From the NCBI GenBank assembly GCA_017520825.1, contig JAFXEX010000026.1:1-64000 (forward strand): a stretch of 64,000 bases of DNA, in the 5' to 3' direction. The translations under genes and the position numbers were made by a program. Origin of the DNA: Clostridia bacterium. GTDB lineage: Bacteria; Bacillota; Clostridia; Oscillospirales; SIG627. Positions 34,182-45,633 of the stretch are shown piece after piece. The first letter of the stretch is position 1, and each line of letters begins with the position of its first letter. The notes beneath the pieces were generated by a model. That model did no database searches and was not told the DNA's origin. It saw only the letters and a program-made list of their open reading frames with translations.

Positions 34182-35570
34182 ATGAAATTTTACAATTCCA
34201 TCACCAAAAGAAAAGAAGATATGGAGTTCAAGGACAACACCGTCAGAATGTACGCTTGTGGTCCTACCGTTTACAACTTTTTCCACGTAGGAAACGCAAG
34301 ATGCTTCGTTATTTTCGACCTGCTTCGCCGTTACCTTGAGTACAGAGGAAATAAAGTTACCTTCGTACAGAACTTCACCGACATTGACGACAAAATGATA
34401 AAGCGCGCCAACGAGGAAGGCACTACGGTTAAGGCTGTTGCAGATAAGTATATCGAGGAATATTTCACCGATGCAAAGGGCCTCGGTATCACACCTGCAA
34501 CCTTCCACCCCAGAGCCACAGAAAATATGGCTGAAATTATAGAAATTATCGAAATCCTTATAGAAAAGGGCTTTGCTTATGCTGCCGACAACGGTGACGT
34601 TTACTTTTCGGCACGTAAGTTCAAGGGCTACGGCACACTTGGTGGCTTCGATATAGACGACCTTGAAAGTGGTGCGAGAATTGACGTAAACGACGTAAAG
34701 CGTGACCCTCTTGACTTCGCTCTCTGGAAGGCGTACAAGGAGGGTGAGCCCTATTGGGAATCACCTTGGGGCAAGGGACGTCCGGGCTGGCATATCGAAT
34801 GCTCGGCAATGGTTAATAAGTTCCTCGGTAAGACTATCGACCTTCACGGTGGCGGACAGGACCTGACCTTCCCTCACCACGAAAACGAGGTTGCACAGTC
34901 GGAAGCAGCGTTCGGCGTTCCCTTCTGCCGTGCCTTCATACACAACGGCTATATTAACGTAGACAATAAGAAGATGTCCAAGTCTTTGGGTAACTTCTTT
35001 ACCGTCCGTGATGCAGCTGCAAAATACGGCTATCCTGCAATCCGTTTCTTCCTTGTTTCTGCACAATACAGAAGCCCCATTAATTTCTCTGCAGAAATTC
35101 TCGAGCAGGCAAAGGCTTCTCTTGAAAGAATGTACAACTGCGAAAACGCTATAAAATACGCTCTTAAAACTGCAAACGGCGACGCTTTGACAAAGGAAGC
35201 CGAGATTAACGCTCTTGGTCAGTATAAGGAAAAGTTCATCGAAGCAATGGACGACGACTTCAATACTGCCGATGGCATTTCAGCAATATTTGAAATGATA
35301 AGGGCAATTAACTCTCTTCTTGCAGGCGATCTTTCAAAGGCAGACCTGGAAGCAATTTACTCTATATATAAGGAGCTTGTTGGTCTTATGGGCTTCCTTC
35401 TTCCCGAGGAGGAGGGTGACAGCGCCTGGATAGACGCACTCATCGAAGAAAGACTTCAGGCAAAGAAGGCAAAGAACTATGCAAGAGCCGACGAAATCCG
35501 TGAGGAATTAAAGGCGAAGGGCATAATTCTCGAGGACACACCCTCGGGCACAAAATGGAAAAGGGCATGA
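34182..35570 (+). CDS. cysS: Cysteinyl-tRNA synthetase
   Basis: The 462-residue class I synthetase charges tRNA-Cys. The start at 34182 follows AAGGAGATATAT; an in-frame start 36 bases upstream lacks a good site. The HIGH-type motif HVGN lies in GPTVYNFFHVGNAR (about 29-42), followed by the zinc ligands (C at about 28, C in ECSAM, H and E in HHENE), the KMSKS sequence (about 267) and a C-terminal helical domain. Regulated with cysE by the T-box. Confidence 0.97.
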   Translation: MKFYNSITKRKEDMEFKDNTVRMYACGPTVYNFFHVGNARCFVIFDLLRRYLEYRGNKVTFVQNFTDIDDKMIKRANEEGTTVKAVADKYIEEYFTDAKGLGITPATFHPRATENMAEIIEIIEILIEKGFAYAADNGDVYFSARKFKGYGTLGGFDIDDLESGARIDVNDVKRDPLDFALWKAYKEGEPYWESPWGKGRPGWHIECSAMVNKFLGKTIDLHGGGQDLTFPHHENEVAQSEAAFGVPFCRAFIHNGYINVDNKKMSKSLGNFFTVRDAAAKYGYPAIRFFLVSAQYRSPINFSAEILEQAKASLERMYNCENAIKYALKTANGDALTKEAEINALGQYKEKFIEAMDDDFNTADGISAIFEMIRAINSLLAGDLSKADLEAIYSIYKELVGLMGFLLPEEEGDSAWIDALIEERLQAKKAKNYARADEIREELKAKGIILEDTPSGTKWKRA

Positions 35571-36526
35571 AGCACGCAAATATACCCGTTTTCGTACCCC
35601 ACGTAGGATGTCCCAACGATTGCGTTTTCTGTAATCAACGCACCATTTCGGGAAAAACGGATTTCCGTATTGAAAAGGTCCGAGAGGAAATAGAAGAAGC
35701 ACTAAAGACAGTAGTGTCTTGTGTTCGTCAAATTGCTTTCTTTGGAGGAAGCTTTACGGGAATTGAACGGTCTCTTATGACTCAGCTTCTTGAAATAGCA
35801 AACGAATATATAGAAAAGGGTCTGGCAGACTCGGTAAGACTGTCTACCCGACCCGATTATATTGACGGAGAAATACTTGATATATTAGAGCAGTACAAGG
35901 TAAAAAGCATTGAGCTTGGCATACAAAGTATGAACGACAGAGTTCTTGCTATGAACAAGCGAGGACACACTGCCGAGGCTTCCCGAAGGGCAATGGAGCT
36001 TATATCCAAGCGTGGCTTCGGACTGACGGGTCAGATGATGACCGGAATGTACGGCTCGTCCCCCGAGGACGAAGTGATGACGGCAGAGGAAATATGCAAG
36101 TATGCCGATTCAGCTCGCATTTATCCCACGGTCACCTTCAAGGACACTCAGCTTGCAAATCTGTACGAAAAAGGCGACTACTCTCCACCAAGTCTTGAGG
36201 AAACGGTGGAGCGAGGCTCTGCAGTTTACAGAATTTTTAAGGAAAAGGGCGTTGACGTTATACGCATAGGGCTTCAATCGGGTGAAGGTCTTCATTCGGA
36301 CAAGGTAATAGCCGGAGAATATCACGATGCTATCGGTGAGCTTATACTCTCCCGTGTCTGCCTTGACGAAATGCGTGAAAGACGAATACCCGTAGAATTT
36401 TCCAATGGCACGGCAACCTTTTCAGTTCCCAAAAAGCTCCTTTCTCAATATATCGGTCAAAGACGAAAAAACGTCAATATATTGGAAAAAGAGCTTGGAT
36501 TAAAGGTAAGAATTATTCCAATATAA
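35567..36526 (+). CDS. Radical SAM protein, HemN/Elp3-like
   Basis: The 319-residue protein has the cluster motif CPNDCVFCNQR (about residues 14-24), with the Cx3Cx2C spacing. It continues with AFFGGSFTG (the GGE-like SAM-binding strand), RLSTRPDYID and SIELGIQSMND, typical of the Elp3/HemN/Oxygen-independent coproporphyrinogen oxidase-like superfamily; no full HemN second-SAM motif is seen. The function is unassigned. The ATG at 35567 overlaps the cysS stop (ATGA); a start at 35555 is also possible. A terminator follows. Confidence 0.8.
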   Translation: MKHANIPVFVPHVGCPNDCVFCNQRTISGKTDFRIEKVREEIEEALKTVVSCVRQIAFFGGSFTGIERSLMTQLLEIANEYIEKGLADSVRLSTRPDYIDGEILDILEQYKVKSIELGIQSMNDRVLAMNKRGHTAEASRRAMELISKRGFGLTGQMMTGMYGSSPEDEVMTAEEICKYADSARIYPTVTFKDTQLANLYEKGDYSPPSLEETVERGSAVYRIFKEKGVDVIRIGLQSGEGLHSDKVIAGEYHDAIGELILSRVCLDEMRERRIPVEFSNGTATFSVPKKLLSQYIGQRRKNVNILEKELGLKVRIIPI

Positions 36527-36530
36527 TTAA

Positions 36531-36557
36531 AAAAGGACGAGAAATCTCGTCCTTTTT
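36531..36557. terminator. Bidirectional terminator
   Basis: GGACGAGA/TCTCGTCC arms (36535-36542 and 36545-36552) with A4 and T6 flanks, between convergent genes. Confidence 0.9.
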
Positions 36558-36563
36558 TATACG

Positions 36564-37364
36564 CTATAATATTTCAATCTCGGTCATACTGTAGGCAGAC
36601 GCAGTCTTTACAACAACGTCCCCTCGGTCACGCAAGGCGTCCTTTGATACCTTTAAGGCAATGTCGGGACGGTTGTTTTCCTCTGAAAGATGGGCAAGAG
36701 TGAAGCTTTTGCTTCCCTTTTCCTCAAGCTCACGCACAAATTCTGCACACGCCGTATTGGACAAATGCCCTCTTTCCGACAGAATTCGTTCCTTCAGAAA
36801 TTCGGGGTACGGACCCGATTTCAGCATTTCTATATCGTGATTGGATTCAATTACTATATTTCTGACACCCGAAAAGAGCCGTCTCATATCCTCGGTGACG
36901 TGTCCTATATCGGTTGCATAACCAATACTCTTTTTGTCCTTCGTTGACTCTATCAGAAAGCCCAGACTTCCGGCTACGTCGTGAGGGGTGGAAAACGGCT
37001 TCACCGACATTGTACCTATTTCATAGGTCTTGTCGGGCTTTACCGTCAAAATACTCGATGCAACTCTGCGACAGTCCTCCACGTCATAATTTTTACAAGG
37101 AGAACAAACGGCTCTTGCCGTTTCAACGGTTGTAAAAATCCTTACGTCATACTTCTTTACAATATTATACAAGGCTTTAACGTGGTCTGTATGCTCGTGA
37201 GTGACGAATATGCCCTTTATATTTTCCATGCCGTCACCAAGGGCTTCAAGGCATTCTCTTATTCTTTTCAGGTTACCACCGGCATCAACAAGGATGGATG
37301 TGTCGCCGTCGGTCATATAGGTACAGTTACCCTTTGAGCCTGAAAAAAGTACGTGTGCTTTCAT
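36564..37364 (-). CDS. MBL-fold metal-dependent hydrolase (YycJ/WalJ-like)
   Basis: The 266-residue metallo-beta-lactamase-fold protein has LFSGSKGNCTYM at the start, VDAGG, the metal motif THEHTDHVKAL (about 55-65), GYATDIGH (about 152-159) and ESNHD. These match the WalJ/YycJ family of Firmicutes, which is implicated in coupling DNA replication and cell envelope or mismatch repair as a 5' exonuclease. The ordinary walRK context is absent. It is on the same strand as, and 38 bp downstream of, a phosphopantetheinyl transferase. Confidence 0.85.
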   Translation of the reverse strand: MKAHVLFSGSKGNCTYMTDGDTSILVDAGGNLKRIRECLEALGDGMENIKGIFVTHEHTDHVKALYNIVKKYDVRIFTTVETARAVCSPCKNYDVEDCRRVASSILTVKPDKTYEIGTMSVKPFSTPHDVAGSLGFLIESTKDKKSIGYATDIGHVTEDMRRLFSGVRNIVIESNHDIEMLKSGPYPEFLKERILSERGHLSNTACAEFVRELEEKGSKSFTLAHLSEENNRPDIALKVSKDALRDRGDVVVKTASAYSMTEIEIL

Positions 37365-37402
37365 AAGTTTCCTTTTTATAGTTCAATGTATTGGATTCTG
37401 CT

Positions 37403-37903
37403 TTACTCAAAAACGTGGATTTCGGGCTTTTCAATTCCCTCCGGTGTTGCAATAACTGCTGAAAAAGCCCTGCCTGCAAAGGCGCTAACCTCTGCCGACA
37501 GGTCGGTAAAGGCAATATCGGGAGGAAGTGCTTTCCCCTTTTGTTTAAAAACACCCTCACCCGTCAGCTTTCCATATGCTTCTTTTTTTACCCACAGACT
37601 GTAAAAGTCGCAATCCTTCTCACTTTCGTGGAAAAAATCGGTCAACCGTTGGCTTTTTCTCTCCTTGCGTAACTCTATATCAAGTCCTATTTCACAAGGG
37701 GCAATAACAACTGCCACAACTCCGTCAGAATGGGCAACGCTGATTCCCCAACCCGAAGGCTCGGTTATAATCGGCTTCCCCAAGGGAGTCACCTCTGTTT
37801 TCCATTCCCCAAAAAAACTGTCAAGCGCCCTCCTTTTCAGGAGGGCGGACAATTCCTTTTCGTTTTTGCCTTTTGCAAGGTACAAAACCGATTTATTCTT
37901 CAT
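37403..37903 (-). CDS. 4'-phosphopantetheinyl transferase superfamily protein
   Basis: The 166-residue protein has the Sfp/AcpS-type signature: [26 protein letters not shown] (magnesium-binding Asp and Glu, about 74-83) and [14 protein letters not shown] (about 107-120). It would attach phosphopantetheine from CoA to carrier proteins. It is shorter than typical Sfp and lacks part of the C-terminal half. Its 5' end overlaps gyrA by 11 bp, so it is translated from the gyr transcript. It is probably the holo-ACP synthase for fatty acid synthesis, or a secondary-metabolism enzyme. Confidence 0.82.
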   Translation of the reverse strand: MKNKSVLYLAKGKNEKELSALLKRRALDSFFGEWKTEVTPLGKPIITEPSGWGISVAHSDGVVAVVIAPCEIGLDIELRKERKSQRLTDFFHESEKDCDFYSLWVKKEAYGKLTGEGVFKQKGKALPPDIAFTDLSAEVSAFAGRAFSAVIATPEGIEKPEIHVFE

Positions 37904-40460
37904 CTTCTGTTACTTCTGCGTCATCGTCGTCAACGTCGGGCTCGTCTCCCTCGGGAAGGTCATCCACCTCTTCGTTTTCGTCAAGTACCTCGTTTCCTTC
38001 CTCGGTTTCCTCTACCTCGGCCTGCACTCTCTGAATGCCTACGATAGACTGACCTTCAGAAAGTCTCATGAGGATAACGCCTGCTGCAGCACGTCCACTG
38101 ACGGAAATCTGCTCTGCAGGAACTCTGATCAATACACCCTCGTTTGTAATAAGCATTACGTCGTCCTCGGGGTCAATTTCGGTGATGCCTACGAGAGCGC
38201 CCGTCTTTTCGGTAATCTTCTGGCATCTGACACCCTTACCGCCTCTTCCCGAAAGTCTGAAGGTTTCAAGCTTAGAGCACTTACCAATACCATTTTCGGT
38301 AACGGTCAGTATAAGGTTGTCGTATTCACCCGACTCGTTGGGTGTCGCTGTGATACATCCTACCACCTTTGCGCCCTCGCCAAGTCTTACTGCTCTGACG
38401 CCTCTTGCCTGTCTGCCCATTACACGCACTCTGCTCTCGTGGAACTTGACTGCAAGACCCTCGCTGGTGGAAATTACGATTTCCGAGTCGCCTTCGGTCT
38501 TCTTAACGGCGAGAAGCTTATCTCCCTCGTCAAGTCTTATGGCGTTTATACCACCCTTTCTGATGTGACGGAAGAGCTTGAGAGGAGTTCTCTTGATGAT
38601 ACCCTTTTCGGTAACCATTACGAGATTTTCCTCGGTGTTAATCTTGGCAATAGAGATAAAGGTGGTGATTTCTTCTCCCTCGGCAAGAGAAAGCACGTTG
38701 TTCATATGGCTTCCCTTGGCAGTACGTGAGGCTTCGGGAATTTCATAGCACTTTTTAATGTACAGTCTGCCAATATTGGAGAACATAAACAGATAGTTAT
38801 GGCTATGTGATATGAACATGGACTTAACGGAGTCCTCTTCCTTGGTTTTCATAGCAAAGAGACCCTTACCACCTCTGTTTTGAGCAGAATACTCGTCAGA
38901 GGGAACTCGCTTGATATATCCGTCGTGAGTTATGGTAATAACGCACTTGTGTCTTTCAATAAGGTCCTCAAGAACGATATCGTCCTCAGCCTCCTCAATG
39001 CTGGTGCGTCTTTCGTCGCCGTACTTACGCTTGATTTCAAGCATTTCTTCCTTCATTATCTCACGAATTCTGTAATCGTGAGCAAGGATATCCTCGTAGT
39101 CGGCAATAAGAGCGTGCAATCTTTCAAGCTCCTGAAGAATTGCATCAACCTCGAGAGAAGCAAGGCTTCCCAATGGCATTTTTACAATTGCCTGTGCCTG
39201 CGCTTCGGTAAAGCCGAAGGGAGATGCAACAAGGTTGTCCTTAGCGTCCTGAGAGGAACGGCTTCCTCTGATTATCTTAATTACCTCGTCAATATTGTCG
39301 ATAGCTATTTTATAGCCCTCGTAAATATGCGCTTTAGCCTTGGCTTTTTCAAGGTCGTGCTCTATACGACGGGTAATAACGGACTCTCTGTGTCTGATAT
39401 AATGCTGAAGTATCTGCTTCAGATTAAGGGTTTTAGGCTCGTTATCCACAAGGGCGAGCATATTCATAGCGCAGGTATCCTGAAGCTGAGTATACTTGTA
39501 AAGCTGGTTTACTATAACCATTTCGTTGGCGTCACGCTTAAGCTCAACGACGATTCTCATACCGTTTCTGCCCGATTCGTCACGCACCTCAGAAATGCCC
39601 TCAACTCTTTTCTCTTTTACAAGGTCTGCAATGGCTTCAACAAGTCTGGACTTATTAACCTGATAGGGTATTTCGGTGTATACTATGCTCTTATGGTTTG
39701 CTCTTTCCTCAATGTGATAAACGGCACGCACCATAACGTGTCCCTTACCTGTGTGATACGCCTGCTTTATACCCGAGGTGCCGTAAATCATAGCACGGGT
39801 GGGGAAGTCGGGACCCTTGATATATTGCATAATATCAAGTATTTCACAGTCAGGGTTTTCCATAACGAAAATCGTTCCGTCAATTACCTCGGAAAGATTG
39901 TGAGTAGGAATATAGGTAGCCATACCTACGGCAATACCCACGGAGCCGTTTACCAGAAGGTTTGGAAATCCTGCTGGAAGGACAACGGGCTCCTGGAGCT
40001 TGTTGTCGAAGTTTGGCATAAAATCAACTACGTTTTTCTCAATATCCGTCAGAAGCTCAGAGGCAATTTTCGACATTCTTGCCTCGGTGTAACGGTATGC
40101 AGCAGCGCCGTCTCCGTCAACGTTACCGAAGTTACCCTGTCCGTCAATAAGAGTATAACGCATTGAAAAGGGCTGCGCAAGTCTTACCATAGCGTCGTAT
40201 ACCGACGAGTCGCCGTGAGGGTGATAATGACCCAGCACGTTACCTACAGTGGTAGCAGATTTACGGTAATCCTTATCGTGAGTCAGATTGTCCTCGTACA
40301 TAGAATATAAAATTCTTCGGTGTACGGGCTTCATACCGTCTCTTACGTCGGGCAGAGCTCTCGATACTATAACCGACATTGCATATTCAATATAGGACTT
40401 CTTTACTTCTTTGTTTATTTCAACGTTTTGTATGGACTGTCCTTCAAGATTGATATCCAT
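37893..40460 (-). CDS. gyrA: DNA gyrase subunit A
   Basis: The 855-residue subunit does DNA breakage and reunion. The N-terminal region has the quinolone-pocket motif [10 protein letters not shown] with Ser83 and Asp87 equivalents unmutated, and the catalytic Tyr in AYRYTEARM. The C-terminal pinwheel contains the GyrA box QNRGGKG (a variant of QRRGGKG) and repeated beta-blades. The tail is strongly acidic (about 50 residues, E/D-rich). A GAAAGGAA ribosome site precedes the ATG. It follows gyrB on the same strand after a 281-bp gap. Confidence 0.97.
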   Translation of the reverse strand: MDINLEGQSIQNVEINKEVKKSYIEYAMSVIVSRALPDVRDGMKPVHRRILYSMYEDNLTHDKDYRKSATTVGNVLGHYHPHGDSSVYDAMVRLAQPFSMRYTLIDGQGNFGNVDGDGAAAYRYTEARMSKIASELLTDIEKNVVDFMPNFDNKLQEPVVLPAGFPNLLVNGSVGIAVGMATYIPTHNLSEVIDGTIFVMENPDCEILDIMQYIKGPDFPTRAMIYGTSGIKQAYHTGKGHVMVRAVYHIEERANHKSIVYTEIPYQVNKSRLVEAIADLVKEKRVEGISEVRDESGRNGMRIVVELKRDANEMVIVNQLYKYTQLQDTCAMNMLALVDNEPKTLNLKQILQHYIRHRESVITRRIEHDLEKAKAKAHIYEGYKIAIDNIDEVIKIIRGSRSSQDAKDNLVASPFGFTEAQAQAIVKMPLGSLASLEVDAILQELERLHALIADYEDILAHDYRIREIMKEEMLEIKRKYGDERRTSIEEAEDDIVLEDLIERHKCVITITHDGYIKRVPSDEYSAQNRGGKGLFAMKTKEEDSVKSMFISHSHNYLFMFSNIGRLYIKKCYEIPEASRTAKGSHMNNVLSLAEGEEITTFISIAKINTEENLVMVTEKGIIKRTPLKLFRHIRKGGINAIRLDEGDKLLAVKKTEGDSEIVISTSEGLAVKFHESRVRVMGRQARGVRAVRLGEGAKVVGCITATPNESGEYDNLILTVTENGIGKCSKLETFRLSGRGGKGVRCQKITEKTGALVGITEIDPEDDVMLITNEGVLIRVPAEQISVSGRAAAGVILMRLSEGQSIVGIQRVQAEVEETEEGNEVLDENEEVDDLPEGDEPDVDDDDAEVTEDEE

Positions 40461-40741
40461 TTAATGATATTCCTTTCGTTAATTGCGACGGAGTTTATCT
40501 TGTCGCTGATTAGAAAATTTTCACCTGCTTTTCCACAAGCCGTTGGTGGAAAATTTTAGTATGGTTATAAGTTTGAATTATTAGTTATTTTTTATCAAAT
40601 ATAACACTTTGAAAAATACTCGCTTTATATAAGTGTTTTTTCTGATTGATTAAATTTATCAAGCATTAGTTGTGTAAAATTTTTCCCACAAAAGTTTTAC
40701 ACAAAGTTTTCCACAGGCTGTGGAAAACTTTTTCCGTGTCG
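40461..40741. promoter_or_regulatory. gyrB-gyrA intergenic region with DnaA-box-like sites
   Basis: This 281-bp gap has no gene. It holds three exact TTTTCCACA words (40529-40537, 40707-40715 and, on the other strand, 40719-40727) and a mismatched fourth (GGTGGAAAA, about 40545). The pair at 40707-40727 forms a perfect hairpin (AAAGTTTTCCACA arms). A second imperfect palindrome lies at 40512-40559. DnaA binding, transcription attenuation between gyrB and gyrA, or both are possible. Confidence 0.6.
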
Positions 40742-43047
<2,306 letters not shown>

Positions 43048-43058
43048 TCTTTTCTCCC

Positions 43059-44138
43059 TTAACAGTATTTTCCACCGTTGACAAATACTCTTTTTCCTCC
43101 GTATATTCCTTCCTCGTCGCCAAGACAAGAGGTAACTATTACCTGCTTGTTTTTTAATTTTGAAAGAATATATTCACGACGCTTTTCATCAAGCTCGGAA
43201 AGAATATCGTCAAAAAGATATATGGGAGAGCTTTTTGTTTTTTCCTCTGCAATTTCTCCCTCGGCAAGCTTCATTGCAACCACCACGGAGCGTTGCTGTC
43301 CCTGAGAGCCGTACTGACGCAAACTGGTGCCGTTTACAGAAATTTCAATATCGTCTCTTCCTGCACCTGCAGTCATAGAATGATATACTATATCTCTTTT
43401 TCTGGCGTTTGGAATAAGTGAGGCGTAAAATTCCTCGGGATTTTTATCACTGGTCAGCCCCGACATCTTATATTCGTAGCTTAATCTGTCTCCCGACATA
43501 TCAAATAAATGCTTTTCAGCTCTTGAAAACAGCTCTTTTGCATATTCTCGTCGGATTTCACTTATTTTAGCAGAGCTTTTAATTATGTTTTCATCGTATA
43601 TATCAAGCATGGTATTCTCGGCTTCGGTACCCTTATAATCACGCAAAATAGCGTTTTTTTCACCAGAAAGCTTTGAATATCTGTATAAATCCGAAATATA
43701 CGTCTTTTTTAACTGACAAAGTGAGGAATCTATAAGCGCTCTCCGTTCCTTCGGTCCGTTTTTAACAATTCTCAAATGCTCGGGAACGAATAAAACTGCT
43801 CTGAAATTGCCGAAAAACTCACTCATTTTAGTAATTTTTACTTTGTTATAGAAGAAAGTTCTTTTTCCGCTCTTTTGAATAACAACGTCAAAATTACATA
43901 TTCTTCCGCCATCCTCAAAAATTGCGGAAAGCTTTGCCTCATCCTGATCAAAGCGTATCAGGTCTCGGTCGTTTGAGGTGCGAAAGCTTTTGGAATTTGC
44001 AAAGTAATAAATTGCCTCAACAACGTTTGTTTTTCCCTCGGCGTTATTTCCCCATATCAAAGTTGTATCCGGGGAAAATTCAATTTTTTCTTTTTCAATA
44101 TTTCTGAAATTTTCTGCCGTCAGTTCAATTATTCTCAT
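43059..44138 (-). CDS. recF: DNA replication and repair protein RecF
   Basis: This 359-residue ABC-like ATPase loads RecA at single-stranded gaps. Walker A is GNNAEGKTNVVEA (about 30-42), the signature motif lies in RQYGSQGQQRSVVVAMKL (about 277-294) and Walker B is PIYLFDDILSELD. It overlaps the dnaN stop region by 14 bp. A yaaA (S4-domain) gene normally found between dnaN and recF is absent. Confidence 0.95.
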   Translation of the reverse strand: MRIIELTAENFRNIEKEKIEFSPDTTLIWGNNAEGKTNVVEAIYYFANSKSFRTSNDRDLIRFDQDEAKLSAIFEDGGRICNFDVVIQKSGKRTFFYNKVKITKMSEFFGNFRAVLFVPEHLRIVKNGPKERRALIDSSLCQLKKTYISDLYRYSKLSGEKNAILRDYKGTEAENTMLDIYDENIIKSSAKISEIRREYAKELFSRAEKHLFDMSGDRLSYEYKMSGLTSDKNPEEFYASLIPNARKRDIVYHSMTAGAGRDDIEISVNGTSLRQYGSQGQQRSVVVAMKLAEGEIAEEKTKSSPIYLFDDILSELDEKRREYILSKLKNKQVIVTSCLGDEEGIYGGKRVFVNGGKYC

Positions 44139-45243
44139 CGCTCAATCTCACTGGAAGCACGAGATAGAAATATGAATCGTGGTCCACGGGTTGTATGCTC
44201 ATTCCAACTAAAGGAGTTTTCATTCTTAAAACAACCTCTTCATCTCCACTGAGAGAAGCAGCTCTCAAAGCGTCGAGAAGATATTTATTGTTAAATCCTA
44301 TATCAAGCTCACCACCTGTAACGCTTGCAGGAATTTCGTCTCTTACCTTTCCGTTAACACTGTCGCAGGAAAGAAGAAGTCCGCCGGGCGCTACCGTAAT
44401 CTTAACGGGGCTCTTTACTCTTTCGTCAATTACAAGTCCTGCTCTTTCACAGCTTGCAATTATATCGTCAAGCCTTACCTTAACCTCTATGGTGGTATCC
44501 TTGGGTATGGGCTTGAGATAATCTATGTAATCTCCCTCAATAAGTCTTGAGAAGAAGCAAAGATTATCAAAATGCATTATTATATGCTTATTTGTAAGCT
44601 CAACTGTAATTATATCTTCACTGTCGTTAAGAAGCTTCATAAGGTCGGAAAGTGTTCTTCCGGGCACTATAAACTTCATTATTTCGTTAGACTTTACAAG
44701 CTCGTGTCTGATTGAAAGTCTGAAAGCGTCACAGGAAACCAAGGTCATCTTTTCGTTGTCAATTTCAAAATTTATACCTGTGAGCATAGGTCTCTTTTCA
44801 TCAACTGAAACAGAAAAGAGAAGCTGTTGACAAAGCTTTTTGAGTATTCCCTTGGGAATTTGAAAGCTTCTGTCACCCGTCAGCTCGGGAATTGAAGGAT
44901 ACCCTTCAGTTGAAAGTCCTAATATTTCAAATTTGATTTTGCCTGAAATGATAGTAACCTTCTGTTCCTTATCAGAGGTAAGCTCAACCATTCCCTCGGG
45001 AAAAGCTCTTATAATCGAGCTGAGCTTCTGTGCATTAAGGAGTATTTCTCCCTCTTCTTCTATATTTACGGGAGTTTGTGTTTTTACACCCTTTGCAAGA
45101 TCATAGCCTGTAACGGTAAGAATTCCGTCCTTTGCTTTAAGATAGATACATTCAAGCGCAGGAATAAGTGGCTTCGTTGATAATGCACACAACGTAGGTG
45201 TTACTGCTTCAAGCAGAACGTTCTTTTCAGCCTTAATTTTCAT
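44125..45243 (-). CDS. dnaN: DNA polymerase III beta clamp
   Basis: The 372-residue sliding clamp shows the three-domain fold characteristic of DnaN, with typical end PVRLSDENN near YFYLVLPVRL and RPMLTGINFEI in the middle domain. Start at ATG 45243, immediately downstream of the oriC region. Length is normal. Confidence 0.95.
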   Translation of the reverse strand: MKIKAEKNVLLEAVTPTLCALSTKPLIPALECIYLKAKDGILTVTGYDLAKGVKTQTPVNIEEEGEILLNAQKLSSIIRAFPEGMVELTSDKEQKVTIISGKIKFEILGLSTEGYPSIPELTGDRSFQIPKGILKKLCQQLLFSVSVDEKRPMLTGINFEIDNEKMTLVSCDAFRLSIRHELVKSNEIMKFIVPGRTLSDLMKLLNDSEDIITVELTNKHIIMHFDNLCFFSRLIEGDYIDYLKPIPKDTTIEVKVRLDDIIASCERAGLVIDERVKSPVKITVAPGGLLLSCDSVNGKVRDEIPASVTGGELDIGFNNKYLLDALRAASLSGDEEVVLRMKTPLVGMSIQPVDHDSYFYLVLPVRLSDENN

Positions 45244-45633
45244 TACGATGTTCCCGACGAAAGCTTTTCGTCAGACCCCTTTCAAAAATATTTTTATCTT
45301 TTTTATTAACACACAATTTTACTTTTCCCTTTTCCAAGCCGTGAAAGGAACGACTATATCATATATATAAATATAAAGTAATAGTAGTAGTAACGGTGGA
45401 ATCTGTGGAAAAGTCTGAAAGTCATTGATACAGCCTTTAAATTTCAAAATTTTCAATGTTAAAAAGCTGTTTATAAAATAATCAGGTTTTTATTCGACAA
45501 GCATCGACTGTTTTTTACAAAAATTTCAGCCTGTGGAAAAGCTTGAATTTTCCACAACGAAATCCACAGACGGATGTGGAAAAACGAATTGGTTTTCTTT
45601 CACGTAATTATTGCCGAATTTTAATAAAAATTT
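45244..45633. other. Chromosomal replication origin (oriC) region
   Basis: The 390-bp gap between dnaA and dnaN contains no gene. Minus-strand reading from about 45412 to 45350 gives DnaA box TTTTCCACA, a GC patch, then a DnaA-trio run (TTACTACTACTATTACTT, plus-strand 45376-45393), then the AT-rich unwinding stretch ATATTTATATATATGATA. Further boxes are TGTGGAAAA at 45532-45540 and 45575-45583, TTTTCCACA at 45548-45556, and a near match AAATCCACA at 45560-45568. The arrangement fits the basal unwinding system of Firmicutes origins. Confidence 0.92.
45376..45412 (-). other. DnaA-trio and adjacent DnaA box
   Basis: TGTGGAAAA (45404-45412) and the triplet run 45376-45393 (AGTAATAGTAGTAGTAAC on the plus strand) with CGG between. 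The trio spacing of three bases and orientation away from the box match the single-strand binding element used by DnaA to open the duplex. Confidence 0.85.

Noticed and set aside
34046-34339. Basic 97-codon frame starting in the cysE-cysS palindrome
   Set aside because: It runs through the repeat and then into the cysS gene in another frame; codons after 34182 are shadow coding.
37665-38729. Plus-strand open frame of about 354 codons across the phosphopantetheinyl transferase and gyrA
   Set aside because: It overlaps two genes with clear motifs on the other strand and lacks a ribosome site or protein family features.
38880-40166. Long plus-strand open frame (about 428 codons) antisense to gyrA
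   Set aside because: It runs opposite the certain gyrA frame, has no recognisable motif, and long antisense frames are common opposite such genes.
39000-40460. Quinolone-resistance change in gyrA
   Set aside because: The pocket motif [10 protein letters not shown] keeps Ser83 and Asp87 equivalents, so no classic resistance mutation is seen.
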